A stretch of DNA of 64,000 bases from Bugula neritina (lineage: Eukaryota > Bryozoa > Gymnolaemata > Cheilostomatida > Bugulidae), in assembly GCA_964035545.1 (NCBI GenBank), contig OZ037773.1:1260751-1324750 (forward strand), in the 5' to 3' direction. The notes under the pieces were generated by a model. The model was not told where the DNA came from and made no database searches. It was given only the letters and a program-made list of their open reading frames with translations. The translations under genes were made by a program, and so were the position numbers. Positions 9,420 through 34,300 of the stretch are shown here, piece by piece; position 1 is the stretch's first letter, and every line of letters begins with the position of its first letter.

Positions 9420-10244
9420 CTTAAATCCAGCATATCTTTGAAGTTGTATTCTCCACGACGTGGTTCATGCAGATTCCATGGCACATATCTGGAGAATATT
9501 GATATATAATTATTTAGATTAATTAAGACATACACCTTATATATTTAAACTTATACAAAGGAGAATGTGTTGGACTTGACATAACAAAGTAAATACTAAT
9601 ATAGTAGTACATACGTTTCCAGAACATTACAGCCACTTGATCTCAACTTTATTAAACGATCTCTCCAGTATTCTCTAGGAATTCTAAAGTAATGCATAGC
9701 ACCACTGAATAGACGAGTCTTCTTTCCATCTATCCAGAACCAGTGATCTCTAGCTTCCAGTCCTCGAGTTCCCATTTTGGGAAATGTCTGACCTAAACTC
9801 AAATATAAAAATATATTGTATTTCTTTGCAGATTGCACCACGTACCTTAAATTAGGCCGTTAGTTGAAAAGTGACCCAATAACAACCATTTAAATTTCAG
9901 TAAATTACTAAAATTATAAATTGAAGATAAGTTTCTTGAGAGTTATGTTATGTTGTAGATATATAAGCATAATATTTTTAAATATTAAAAACAACTAATT
10001 TTACATAAACTATGCAACTATTAAAAAAAAATTCAACAGTAGTGATTAACAGTAATAGAAGTTTTAAATATGTTATTCATAGAGAATCTTACGAACCTGT
10101 ATTTGGTTTATAAGTGCCTTGCTTAATTTTAGAGGATGGGTTAGTGAAATGGTAAAATACATTCACACCAACTGCCATGCAGATAATCAAAGAAATTGGC
10201 ACTCTGAGAGCGACAATGACTTTACACAGAGATTTCTGTTTCAT
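9420..10244 (-). CDS. GH35 beta-galactosidase, GLB1L2/GLB1L3-like, 5' exons only
   Basis: Three exons join in frame: 10097-10244, 9615-9792 and 9420-9488. Exon 1 starts at the only suitable ATG and encodes a short basic N-terminus followed by a hydrophobic stretch (about residues 9-32, including VPISLIICMAVGVNVFY). That reads as a signal anchor or uncleaved signal. Exons 2 and 3 give the start of the GH35 barrel, with FSGAMHYFRIPREYWRDRL, NVLETYVPWNLHEP and GEYNFKDMLDL, all typical of beta-galactosidase-1-like proteins. The next expected block, around RPGPYIC with the catalytic acid, is not found between 9420 and position 1. The rest of the gene therefore lies beyond the left edge, with the transposon cluster in intron 3, or the gene is broken. 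Exon 1 is hidden behind an antisense open frame on the plus strand. Confidence 0.85.
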
Positions 10245-11790
10245 GTTAGTAGGCTGCTTTTAAAAATTGTCAATGTGAAGTACTTCAGCCAGAATAAATT
10301 ATTAAATAAAGATATCGATTCTTCTTGTCACAATGACAATCTTAATCTGTGTGAGATCAATACTTATTTATAATTATATGGTTTAACTTAAAGTATATTA
10401 AAACTAAAATATATTCCAGGAGTTGAACCAAAACTGGAAATTTTAGTCTGCAGATGCCGCTACTACAAGACACGTCAACGGGTAATGCCAATCGCCTAAA
10501 GCTAATGGTACTACTAGTACTACGTCTACTGGTATGAGTATTACATTATATTTAACTGGGAGTGAATTAATTACATATAATTATATCAATATGATATTCA
10601 TATTTATTTGATACAGTTAATAATTGTGTTTACAATTTCTTGAAAACATACTATATGGTAACAGATTATTAGTCTAATTCAGAATTTTACGGGCAGCCAA
10701 AAAAGCAGGCAAGGGTGTCAACTGTAAGAATGTATAGTGTTGTACTCACGTTTTGATGTTAGTGCTGTTTCAACACTTTCTGAATGATTGAGCAGGGTGG
10801 AATGACATGTAGCGTGGTAAATGGGAAATATGCTATTCGAAGAAACAAATAACACGTGAATGCTCGCATTATAATTGGTCAGACACATAGTACAAGCTCC
10901 GCCAGTTATTTACTTTACAATGGGGACGGTTTGGCTTTTCGTTCCGATTATGCAAAAACATGGTTGAGCGCCAATTCAAAATTCACATTGAATAAATTTA
11001 TTATCTTTATGAAAGAATAATTTTATAAACAGCTTCGAGCTAGGGGTGATGGAGTTTAATAGTTTAAGATTCTCAAGTTCAAAGTTAATGTAAATCAAGA
11101 CCTCCCCAACTTTAAACTCAAGAACGGCAAATTATTGCACTCAGTCAATGGTCATTCTCAATTCGGAGCTGTCTATAAGACAATTATTTTTGAATAGCTA
11201 ACCAACTTGTAAAATTTCACTTCATAATTCGTTAATTGATTTTAGCTTTGGAATCGCTAGGAATCGCGCTGTGGTGACTATTCACTTATAGTTATTTAAC
11301 AATTTTGAATGACATTTTGACACTGATATTCTTTTTAGTTTCGTGTTCACATTGACAATAATTATAATTTTGTTATTGGTATTTTTATTGTCACGCATAT
11401 TCATGTTGACTATTCATTGTGAAACTCAATCAGAATGTGATTGATCATTGGCATTTTGGATAAACTCAAAGTTGAAGATTGATTTTGAAATTAAACTCTT
11501 GCTGTGCACTTGTACTTTTAACAACTACTAGTTCTAGACTTAGTGGCTAGTACTAACAGTCTATTAGTATTAATAATCCAAAGAGTACGTCTTAATCTTA
11601 GTGATCTTGGGCTTGTGTAATCGTCATTCTGATTCTACCATATGATATACTCATATAGTTATAGTTGTACATATTCATATTGATCTTGGTGAAATTTGCA
11701 TTAGCTTGGGATTACTATTAAACTCTGACTGAGGCGGGAGACAATTTCAAGTTACAAGTACAACTTGAACTACTAGTACTAATACTAGTG
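10245..11790. other. Head-to-head intergenic region between beta-galactosidase and VRK
   Basis: The two genes are divergently arranged with start codons 1.5 kb apart, so both promoters probably lie here. I see no clear TATA box. The region is AT-rich and contains an imperfect fold-back element at about 11029-11172. Confidence 0.5.
11029..11172. repeat. Fold-back (hairpin) element, diverged copy
   Basis: Imperfect inverted arms run from ACAGCTTCGAG at the left to CGGAGCTGT at the right, meeting near AAAGTT/AACTTT. The right arm shares TTGCACTCAGTCA-type sequence with the element at 19709-19858, so the two are related non-autonomous elements. Confidence 0.5.
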
Positions 11791-22806
<11,016 letters not shown>

Positions 22807-23180
22807 CGGCATCCATAATTCAGTGCATGCTAAGCTGATTTACTAAATTACTGCATTCATTCTATCATACCTTTTCTTTTTTATATTTGACTCATTATTT
22901 GTATATATTGCCATGTTTATTATTCAATTTCAAATGAAATAAAATAATGTCGAAAAACCTATCAATATGGAAATATTTGATACCAGCATAAACATTGTGT
23001 TACTCAAGCATGACAAATGCGATGCAATGTGACCATACAGTAATTTTCTGCTAATTGAAATGTTCTCTTTGTTTCAATATAACTAAAAGAATGCGCTTTA
23101 TAAATACGAATAACCAAGTTAAGGAATCGAGTTTGTACGTCTTGCGACAGCCCTAGCTGTCTTGTAATAACGCAGGAGAA

Positions 23181-23854
23181 TCATGGGCGACAGAGTTTGC
23201 CGCTCTTACATCTCTCGCACAAGTCACTTCTGTGAGCAGGCACATCGGACCTTGTCTCGCCACTTCCCTCGAGTCGCTCGTTTTCATACGGCAGCATGCT
23301 GACCTTGCAGTCTTTACATTTTTGCTCCCATTTCGGCTGCAAATCGCCAAAACTGATTTAGTCATTGTGAAGCGTGACATCTAAGCAACACAAGTAATGC
23401 TTCTGAGTTACAAACGGCTGCAGCACACAGTTGGTCAAGGACAGTCAGATCAGTGTAGACAAAGTACCTACTCAATAAATGCTGTGGTGGTGCTAAGAAA
23501 GAAGAGTCAAGTTCTTACCTCAAATTCTCCATCACCTTTATATTCACAAAACACATTTGCACTCTGCCAGGTCTTCTCGCACTTGGAGCACTTAAAAGAG
23601 CCAAACCTTCTGTATTCATTGCCTACAGTCAGACTCTCAAGGTAATTGGCAAGATCATCAACTTCGTCAGAATCGTCCTGGTGGTCAGCTGGGTAATCCT
23701 GGTGGTCAGCTGGGTCATCATAATAGTCAACTGGGTCATCGTCATATTCAGCTAGGTCATCGTCATATTCAGCTAGGTCATCGTAGCAATCAGCTAGGCC
23801 ACCATAATAGTCAGCTAGGTCATCGGCAGTGTAACTGTCTCTATAAGATGACAT
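23181..23854 (-). CDS. ZAR1-like 3CxxC zinc-finger protein B with acidic heptad repeats
   Basis: Two exons, 23519-23854 and 23181-23336, join in frame to give 163 residues. Exon 1 ends with FGSFKCSKCEKTWQSANVFC. Exon 2 supplies CKDCK and AHRSDLCERCKSGKLC, the second half of the ZAR1-type finger. The intron sits at the same place as in the neighbouring ZAR1-like gene A, so the two are paralogues. The N-terminus carries about seven copies of an acidic seven-residue repeat (LAEYDDD, LADYYGG, PADHQDD), absent from A and encoded by a 21-bp tandem repeat. The RHVDP motif of A is lost. The gene is convergent with VRK, with stop codons 375 bases apart. An RNA-binding role is inferred from the family. 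Confidence 0.82.
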
Positions 23855-25404
23855 TGTTCAAGCAGGCTAACTAATTTAAAGGGTGGAAATGTTTTGAGTT
23901 CTGTGATCTGCGATCAAATAATGCTTTATCGGAATTCCCCAACTTATAAATCAACTACTACTGTATATCTTCTATTTATCCACTTTCCCTAGCTAACCAG
24001 CAAATTGAGCTCATTCCATGAGTTAACAATAGGAGATTGTTTCCAAGAAGAATTTCAAATAGGCATATCAGTACATGCAGTTTGCTATAGAAAATCTGTG
24101 TATATATATATACGTACATATATATTTTTTTTTAAATTTTGTTATTGCTAAATGTCACAAAAACAAAATTCCAAAGCATATTTGTGGTTTTGGTTATTAA
24201 GCAAATCTGAAGCTGGCAGCTGTCATTATCATTTGTTTTGCTGGATGTCACCATTCTGTTTAGAGCTGTTAACCTTTCAGGCCTTTAGGCTGCTCAGTGC
24301 AGCAACTAAGAATTGCACGCAATAGCATAGCATGCAATAGTTATAACTAGTATTAGTTTTATAGTAGCAATAAAGTATAAAAGCCTGCCTGAAATGTAGT
24401 TCGAAAGCAATCAGAAATCCCAACTCATTTCAGTACATACAGTATTTGCACAAAATTTATTATAAAACAAAATTGTTTATGCATACAACCTTAAAACAGT
24501 ATGCAAATGAAAACTAATATATATAAGAATATTATTTAAATACTGCATAAGTAAAGTGTGTCAGGGATTCTTAAGTTCTGTTCTCAATAAAAAGTAGATT
24601 TAGTAACAGGCCTGGCAAATTGCATTATCCTCATTGAGTAAAATCTGCTTCACACTGAAGCAATACAGAGGCTGTAAATATAAGAATCAAAAAGTGCATG
24701 AAAACGGATTTAAAACCGTACAATGATTCACAGGCTAAGTTTTAATATTTGAGAGCTGAATCTTATAGCATCACATTTTCACTATCCATTCTCTCTCCAC
24801 AGACACTACGATGATGCGAACATAAACAAGAGGAATGAGATGTATGAGAGAATATCTGCAACCTTTTCTAAGAATAGTGTATCCAACACTTAACAGGTTA
24901 TATCTTAAATATCTCCGGATAGTTAACTTCTGTGTAAAACTAATTGTTGAGGTCTTGGCAAAAGATAAAAGCTATGGCGAACAAAAATAATAGTTACATC
25001 AAGTTATAATTCATGTTACTCTAATAGACCACTCTATAGGTCTCTGGTGACCTCATCAAGTGGCAAGGTTTTCAGGGGGAACAACATGTTTTATTAAATT
25101 TGCTGCGCTACCTTCCTAAAGCAGACATGTGCCAGCTATAACAGTGCTGCATAACTAACATCATATAGATTTGTGTCCTCATAGAGATTGGATATTGAAA
25201 AGCGGACAACTTCAAAAACAAAAGCTAGAATAGGCTTCACACTAAAAATAATACTATGCAAATTGTGTAAAAACTAAAGAGACACAAAATATTTTTTAAA
25301 AATAACTATTTAAGCTAATAAAACAAATTGAAAACATTACAAAACTAACTATTGTAAATATTTGTAAGCCAGAACTTTTTCAAAACACTAAAGGACACAG
25401 TAGA
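23855..25404. other. Intergenic, AT-rich, no gene seen
   Basis: The first 280 bases are the likely promoter of ZAR1-like gene B. A motif AGGCATATCAGTA at about 24060 is shared with the upstream region of gene A (about 19472). Beyond that I see only AT-rich sequence. Confidence 0.5.
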
Positions 25405-25757
<353 letters not shown>

Positions 25758-25819
25758 CACATAGTGTAAGTGAATATACAGTATACAACATTAGAATGAC
25801 ACACGACACAGGTGGTATT

Positions 25820-26062
25820 TTGTAGACATGCAATTTTTAATTGCATTTTATAAATGCTTCATATAAAATTTTGAAAAATAAATTGAAAATTCATAAATTT
25901 AAGACATGAAATAAAATAATGCACTTAACATTAAAAGTTGCACAACTATTTTTAGAAACATGCATTTTGCAATTAAACTTGCTGAATTCTATATAAGTTA
26001 TAATGGTGGGATATTTGGTTGGTACACTTTGCTGATTGGCTGAGTTGTACATGGTCTATTTT
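25820..26062. repeat. Dispersed repeat, copy 1
   Basis: This shares blocks with 37045-37273: GCAATTTTTAATTGCA-type start, AAAAGTTGCACAA, TATTTTTAGA, TATATAAG.TATAATG and GATTGGCTGAGTT. It has no coding capacity and its family is unknown. Confidence 0.65.
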
Positions 26063-29000
26063 TATGTAAAAAAATTAGAGGATAAGTTATACACATGCAA
26101 CATGTATGACTGCACCTATTATATCTTTGATAAGTTACAGGATTTATCATTCCATGCCAATGACAGTCTTATAGTCAATCTGAAAACAACCTACAAGTAG
26201 TATAAATATAGTGCCAGCTATTTAACACTGTATTGTATGCATTTAACTTGTCCCATTAAAATAATACTATGACTATAGAAATACAAGGTATGGTTAATAC
26301 AGGCAATTCTAACCTGCTGTAACTTAAGCTGCATGCCTTCTCTTTGTTTAAACTTCAGGCACCTCAATAGCTAATACAAGTACTGATAAAAATTGCTGTT
26401 GTTTGATCAGATTGTGTTGTTTTCTTCTTTTGGATATGAGACTTTTGTAAATGTATGAAATTGAAGTTACTGGTTTCCTTGTAATCTATCCTAGACACCC
26501 TATCCTGGAATATCTTTATGCTGAAATTACCTAACTATTACAAATAAATGTCAATAAACAATGCACACATTTTGTATTGGACAAGTCTGAGTCCAACAGA
26601 CTAAAATGGTATATAAACTCAATCTGCAATAATTACACCATATAGGCTATTACATTATGTTATTATGTTGCTTAAAAATCTATTACCTAAATTATTATAT
26701 CAGTTAAATAATGTACTGTACATACTTTAGTACTAAAAATTACTTTGCCTTTGTATTATAAGTGCAATAGGTACCTAAAAATAACATTATTATAATACAG
26801 TTACTATCATATGATATATCAGGAAGATCATGAAGATATATTTATGTGAAAACTATAATATATACCATGAAGATGACATTATTGTACTGTGCTAAAGAAT
26901 CAAACCAGAAAGATGGAGCCATCAAGTTGTGATGTCAAGAAGAGCACCTGATCATAGTTGACACTCTAACAGCTCTCAGAGTCAGGCTGCCAACATGGCT
27001 TTGAAGCAAAGCTTGTCATTTATATTCCCTGACTTCAATATCAGAGTATGAAAAGATAATATTCTCTGCATATGGTAAAATATTATATTGTGTGATTATA
27101 TGGTAGAGTTCCTATAGTGTAATATAACGTAATATAACGTAATATAATATAATATAATAATTATGGTATAAGGCAGTTGCAATACAATTAGATAATAATT
27201 ATAATGATAATAAAATGGTATCCAATGCATAAACATTCTGTGTTGTGGTAACTAAGTTATACCTTTGAAATAATCACTGGTGTCTCATAGGCAGGTTTTT
27301 TTTATCTCAGCCAGTTTAATGTTCATATGTGTGCAGAGCTATATCTGGTCTTTCCATTGCATCGTCAGTTCAATCTTGCATAGTTGCCTTCTCTTATGTC
27401 ACCGGTACTTGAATAAGTTTGGTTGCACATTTAGTCTACCTCTCTTCTGCTGCCAACGTAAAAGCAAGATTATTGCGGTTTAAAAACGTTCTCAGCAGTT
27501 ATAAACTGCACACAGCAAAGTTTTTAGTGTATTTCAATATGACAAAATTAGCAAACTAATTTAACATAATTACTTTTAATTTTTTAGACATATATAAAAT
27601 TGATAGTTGTCTAGCAGATTATTTATAAACTTACAGGTTTGTTAAGCCTAAAATTATGTAACAAATAACTAATGAAAACAAGTTTTGCTATTCATTTGAA
27701 TTTAATTCAGAGCTAAAGTTATTATTTAGTGGCCTCTGAATATGGTGATAAATTATTTCTAAGAAATTGTCAACATCACTACTTAGTTACTGTAGTAACT
27801 GCTCACTGCTCATCTGGTGTCTTTCCATGGCCTTATTGACTTGCGTTGGAACTAAGTTGGAGCAGAGCGACTGTCTATAGATTAAACTGACCAATATCAA
27901 ACTGAATTGATCTACGGTGTAGATCAGAAACAGAATGAAGCATATTATTACTCTAAAAGTACTTATCTAACATAAACATTGCATATATATTCTCATGAGA
28001 TTAATGAACATGCAGACAGCTTGTGTTAGCACAGAGTCCTGATTATTCTTTTGATGTAAGTTAGTTTCAAAATCAATATTAGTTATTGATGTTGTCATAG
28101 CAACTGTAAGCTGGGGTATACTTGAATAGTATTGACCTAATAATAGTCATTAGTTGTCCATATATAACCATTTCCCTGACAAGCCCTGGTGGGAGGGAGG
28201 GGGTCAGGTGTTGCCGTACCCCAACCTCACTGCTCATGAAAGGTAAGGTCACATGTCTACGGACTACTGCACTTTGCAGACAGAATGTATTTAAAGGCTA
28301 CACAGTAAACCTACAAGACACTTGTATTACTGGTTTTGAAACATCTAACAGTTTTCCTTTGAGGCATTTAGAATCAGTTCTCTCATTCTCAGAACAGGAA
28401 TAAATTTGGTGAGCTTTTATTGTTCATATTTCAGGCTACATTTAAATTTAGATTTAGACAGTATATAATATTGATGTGTACTGGAGCTGCACTTATAAAC
28501 TTCTATTGCCCATGTTTTCATTTTTATAATATTATTTAAATATACATTTAATAACTTAGGTCACACATTGGCCATTAGCAGTTTGTTTTCGTAATCTGGT
28601 GGCAAAATAAAGAATCCCATACAACTATAATAAAGCTGATATTAGAGAGTTTACTGCAAATAGTCATTGGCAAATTGGCTAGGGGGGAGGCAAGGGAGTA
28701 GGGGGTACTTTATTAGTCAGAAATTAAGCCACGGATATACCAACGCTCGTAGGTGTAAATGTATCGACCTACGCATATGTAGCCAGGTTGAAACTTCTAC
28801 ATCACAACTATCATTATGTTCACCATTCATCTTTTAGATATCATTATTTTAACTATTCGTAGCTGCTCAGGCATATATTCTACCATATATGCACCTTGAA
28901 GTAGTAACTTTCAAGTTTGAAGTGTGGCCATCATAGCAACATATGCGAACTACATCATTAGCATGTCCTTACATATTGTACTGTATGATAATACACCATC

Positions 29001-29832
29001 TCTCAGATTTACTCATATTTTTGCAGGGTCTGCCTGAAATACTTTAAATTGATGGTTCAATGTTCAATGTTCAATGTTCAATGGTCAATATTCAATAGTC
29101 AATGGTCAATGATTTCGCCTCAATAATTACCTTACATTTGACATTGACCTTTGCTCTTGCAGTCTTTCCATTAACTGAGGTTATGTTCGTAACACGTGCT
29201 AAGCTGCACACGTGCTATGCTCATGCTAACATGCATGCATTACCAGCATGTGCGGCTATCTCAACGTGTCATAAGTTTAATGCCCGTGTTGTGTTTTGTT
29301 CTAGACATACATAAACTGCAAAAGTCTTTTCAACTGGAGGTGTTGCTTTATTGTATTATTCCATAAAACATAATCTCACACAATATACTAATCATTTGAT
29401 TATTGATTGATTAGAGTGGCTATACAGTTTCTTTAGAATTCAGTAGCAGCAAAGTAGGCGACAGCGTTGATTAAGGTGTAAATTTATTTCAATTTTATTC
29501 AGCTTTTATTAGTATATCATTTGTACTCCATACTGCTACTATTTTGGTAATTATCTGTTGATGTAATGTATCACTTGTAATTATTTATTATATAGTTTCT
29601 AATTCATTGTTAATATTGCTACATGTATTTCGTATTGCTATTTGATTATTTATATACCATAAATTCTAAATAATGCTTGTTACTTTAGTTTATCTTCATG
29701 CTATTTTTATTACTGTAATTAAAGATTATAGCTGGTAACGTCAATCAATTAACAGAAAAAAATAGCGGTGATATTTATTTCTACACAGTGACAGAGTGTA
29801 ATATAATAGACAGAGGCTAAAGATTATTCACC
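26063..29832. other. Intergenic, no gene seen
   Basis: No supported exon was found. A short segment at 26905-26960 resembles the body of the SINE family. An eight-base TCAATGTT/TCAATGGT repeat lies at 29048-29110. The FMO promoter must lie in the right-hand few hundred bases, but I see no TATA box. Confidence 0.5.
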
Positions 29833-31280
29833 ATGAAGAGAGTAGCAGTAATAGGGGCCGGGGCTGCTGGCCTGGCCGCACTGAGGTCTCTTAGTAGGTT
29901 TCAGCACAAGATAGAGGTCGTGGCATTTGAGAGAAGCAATCGAGTAGGAGGTACCTGGGTGCACAACGACCCCTTTAAACCAACGAGCATGTACGATAAC
30001 CTGACGTAAGTGGATTAGTTTTCAGTCTATTTTGGTGAATTCTCAACTTTATATAATTCCAATTACTAAAAATTTCATTTTTGTTGTTATTTTTCATTAT
30101 ATTTAATAATGAAATACTTAACTCTCGTTTATTAAAGCTTTAAGCTAGTCTACTAAATTATGGGTTTGGTTTTATGACATTCAAACATCCTTGACGGTTG
30201 TTACTTTTTCTACCTTTTTAATTAATTTTAACATTTTGTTAATTCATCGATTGAGTAAAAACATGAACACCGATCAAGCATATTATCTTGCGCTAACAAA
30301 TACGTGGTTGCTTTTATTTTCTTACATTTCATTTCTGATATCTTCCTAGTTTCATAGCAAAAATGTAACTTCTGATTATTTAATTCATTATTAGCTTCGA
30401 CAACAAGTAAATATGCTAATAATTAAAATTAAATATAGAGTGAAGATTCAGTCATAATATAAAATCATCAGTTAGATACAGGGTAAAGATTCAGTAATAG
30501 TATATGGGTCATTCTACTTAATTTAGTAAACACTGGAAACCTCCCGGTTTTAGCTATTTTTCACAATTTAGATTTTAGCCGCTAATGAACATTTTGCCCA
30601 AAATTAGTGAAACATTAAGAAACACACCTGATTAATCAAGGTTCTTCTTAATTTTGCATGATTTTCCATGTTTTTTTCTTTTTTATTTAGCTTATTTGAA
30701 TTTCGGACCGTTACTAAATAACCATAACGGTCCGCAATCAAAAGTAGCTGTAATTGGGAAAAAACATGGGAAATCAGGCAAAATTAAAAATAACTTTGAT
30801 TATTTAGGTGTATTAATTATTGATATTTTGCTAGTTTTGGGCAAAAATCCATGTTCATTAGCAGCTAAATTGTAAAAAATAACTAAAAACTTGAGATTTT
30901 CAGTGTGTACTAATTTAAGTAAAATGAACCATATATAATCATGAATTAGATACAGAGTGGAGCCTTGGTTAAAATAAATATACTCAGAAGTAAAATATGA
31001 GTGAAGCTACCGGTATAAATGATTAAATATTTTTCTAACCGAGCAGTAATTAAATACAAATTATTCAAAAACGTTATTTGGTAAAGACAAGCATAATATA
31101 TCTGGAAATGTTCCAAAAGAAAAATGTTTTAAACTTAGAGTTGTCACATTTTAGTATTAATCAGAATACTTTTACTTGTCGTATGATGGCTTCACATTGT
31201 CAGCTCCGGATGTTTCATTGTGAAATTTTGTACCACACACACACACACACACACACGCACGCACACGCACACGCACACGC

Positions 31281-31323
<43 letters not shown>

Positions 31324-34300
31324 ATCCCCTGTAACTGTTTAGTTTTATATAGCTAATAAAATGTTTTGGTCTAATGTTGCATACAGTAGCAATTGATATA
31401 TCTGCATTATCTATAAAAGGGGATAACTTTCTATGTATAGAACCAACCTACCAAAAGAGGCGATGGCATTCCCCGGATCACCATTTCCTTCAGCTATTCA
31501 ACACTCCTTCCTCAACCACCAAGAAGTGCTAGGTTACCTTGAGAGCTTTGCAAAACAAAACAATCTGCATGAGAAAATCAAAGTAAGTAATATTCTTATA
31601 GCCTCTACCTACTAATAAGAGATATATAACATTTACAGACACAGTAGATAATTTAATGTGTATATTATGTTTATTAGAAAATCATTATATTATTAAAATA
31701 TATTAGCTAACTTATAATAAAACTTCCATCTGCAGGGTAAGTATACAATATTTTCTATATTATGTATCTAGTCACTTACACTAAAACACTATAAAAGTAT
31801 TAAGCTTTAGCAGCTTTTTAAATTATTATTTTATGTTTTTCGACTTTATAAATCTCAGTGTTATAAGTCGCCCAATATAGAGCAACATTCCTAAGTAATA
31901 GATATAATATTATATAGCTTTATGTATCGAAAATAATTTTAACATTATTTGTAACATTATAATTGACTGATATGATAGTTTTAACCCATTTATCAACAGC
32001 ATTGCTTTTTTATCCCAGAATTAATCGAAAACTACTTTTACAGCTTTAAAAGACTAATGGATAGTTGCAACTACTTTCATTGTGATGGAAATTAATGCTT
32101 TTTATTGGTTGCATTTGCAGTTTTTATAATATTCAATAGTATGAGTATAACCCCTAATTTGTCTAGCATTTGATTAGTTTCCTCTCTCATTATCTCAAAC
32201 TTGTATTTAAATAACCTCTAAGCAACAGACGTAGCCAGACATTCGAATGGAAATTTTACCAAACTTTGGCTCTTTCTACCATGCATGACAAGCATGTCTA
32301 GCCCAGTTATTGAACTTTCTATAGTCTGCAATCTACGTTTGCTGTGTTTGTTTTACTGGAAAGCCCATCCTAGTACTGTAAAGGAAGTTGTGTTATCATA
32401 CTGAGCTTATACTATCATTAGAGTTAAAGTCTTGCACAAGACTGCGTTACCTAGGAACTTTACAGTTGGTTGGGTATTTTTCAAAGTGTCACACTGAAAA
32501 GTTTTAAAAAGGAAATTTCTTAAAATCATTCAAGTTGCATACGTCTGCTGTGATTGTACACGCAGTGCTTTCATGCCTGCGTGTACAACTATGTACATGT
32601 TATTCGTGTTCTTGCTTCTGCATTCATCAGTTCCGGCACTCGGTCCAGGAAGTTGACCCCATCTCCTTCTCAAGGAATGGCAGTGCCTCTGGCTGGAACG
32701 TCGACGTCAGAAATGAAAAAACTAGTGACAAGCTAAGCATGCAGCCTTTTGACTCAGTCATAGTTTGCAATGGGTAAATCAATGGCATTGACCCAGTCAA
32801 ACCAAGTTGGCTGAACTAACAAGCAACCATAACATGTTAAACTATTGATTAGGCTATATACTAACTATTAGTAACTATATTAGCTTATTAGCTATCATTT
32901 TTATTCACATTAGATTCAAGAGAATTTGCAGGATCATCAACATTACACTAAAAAGCTTTCACTGCACTTCAGTTGCACAAAAGTCGCACCTGTGACTGCA
33001 CATAAATTGATTTAATTAGTTTATGCAAAGAAATTTAGAATATAAGATCATAATGCTATGTAACCGAATAATCCACCATAATTATAATAATTGTACATAA
33101 AACAACTTTAAATAAATTAGGAAATTATCAGTCTGTCAAAAGGCTGCCAAACAGCATATTTAGTAGGAATTACCTTTATCTGTACTTACTAAGCTTGGGT
33201 AATCATTACACTAATAGTTTCATTAATGGAAATTGTATACTGTAGATATACATTATCTAATAGTTAGACTTTCATTGTCATACTTTTGTAACATGTCGAA
33301 ACTGTTTTAAATACAGTGAATGGTACTTCATTAAACATCATATTATTTATTTACCATAATTTTACTCTTTTCATTAGTCATTTATCTGCTGGAATTCCAA
33401 TGTTCAACCAGGAACTTTGGTATTTTAAGTTTAGTATTTCACTATAAGATGAACAAAATAATGGTAGAAGATACAATATATATTATGATGAAGTTCTAGG
33501 TGGGGCCTAGCATTGTGCTGGCTGTTAGATTAGACAAGGTTACGCCGCAAGGTGTAAACGCCATGCATGCTGGCAGCACCTTTTTATAAAAAGGAAAAGC
33601 TTGTATTCTAATTATTGTAACCATCAAAACAAACTAAATATTCACAACAAAGTTTGACAGGTAAGAATATTTGAACATGTTTATACATTACTCAACCACT
33701 TGTAGGCACTACTCGGACCCTTACATTCCAGACCTGCCTGGCATAGAGACTTACCTTGGACGTCTGCTACACTCGCATAGCTACAGAACACCGTCGGCTT
33801 TTAGGGACCAGACTGTGCTGGTGCTGGGTGCAGGCCCCTCCGGCAAAGACATAGCTGCAGACCTTGTGCCTGAGGCTAAGAAGGTAATCACTGAATATAT
33901 CTGAGGTGTAGAGTAATATACAGAAAGTATAGAGTAATATACAGAAAGTGTAGAGTAGTATACTGAAAGTGTAGAGTAATATACAGAAAGTGTAGAGAGT
34001 AATATACAGAAAGTGTAGAGTAGTATACTGAAAGTGTAGAGTAATATACAGAAAGTGTAGAGAGTAATATACAGAAAGGTTAGAGTAATATACTGAAAGT
34101 GTAGAGTAGTATACAGAAAGTGTAGAGTAATATACTGAAAGTGTAGAGTAATATACTGAAAGTGTAGAGTAATATACTGAAAGTGTAGAGTAATATACTT
34201 AAAATGTAGAGTAATATACTGAAAGTGTAGAGTAATATACAGAAAGTGTAGAGTAATATACTTAAAGTGTAGAGTAATATACTGAAAGTGTAGAGTAATA

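Noticed and set aside
10119-10373. Plus-strand frame of 84 codons
   Set aside because: It is antisense to beta-galactosidase exon 1, which joins in frame to the GH35 exons.
23153-23380. 75-codon minus-strand frame over ZAR1-like gene B exon 2
   Set aside because: It is the wrong frame; the frame that continues from exon 1 across the splice gives the CxxC motifs and ends at 23181.
28122-28403. 93-codon plus-strand frame
   Set aside because: No start context, domain or splice partners were found; composition is like the surrounding intergenic DNA.
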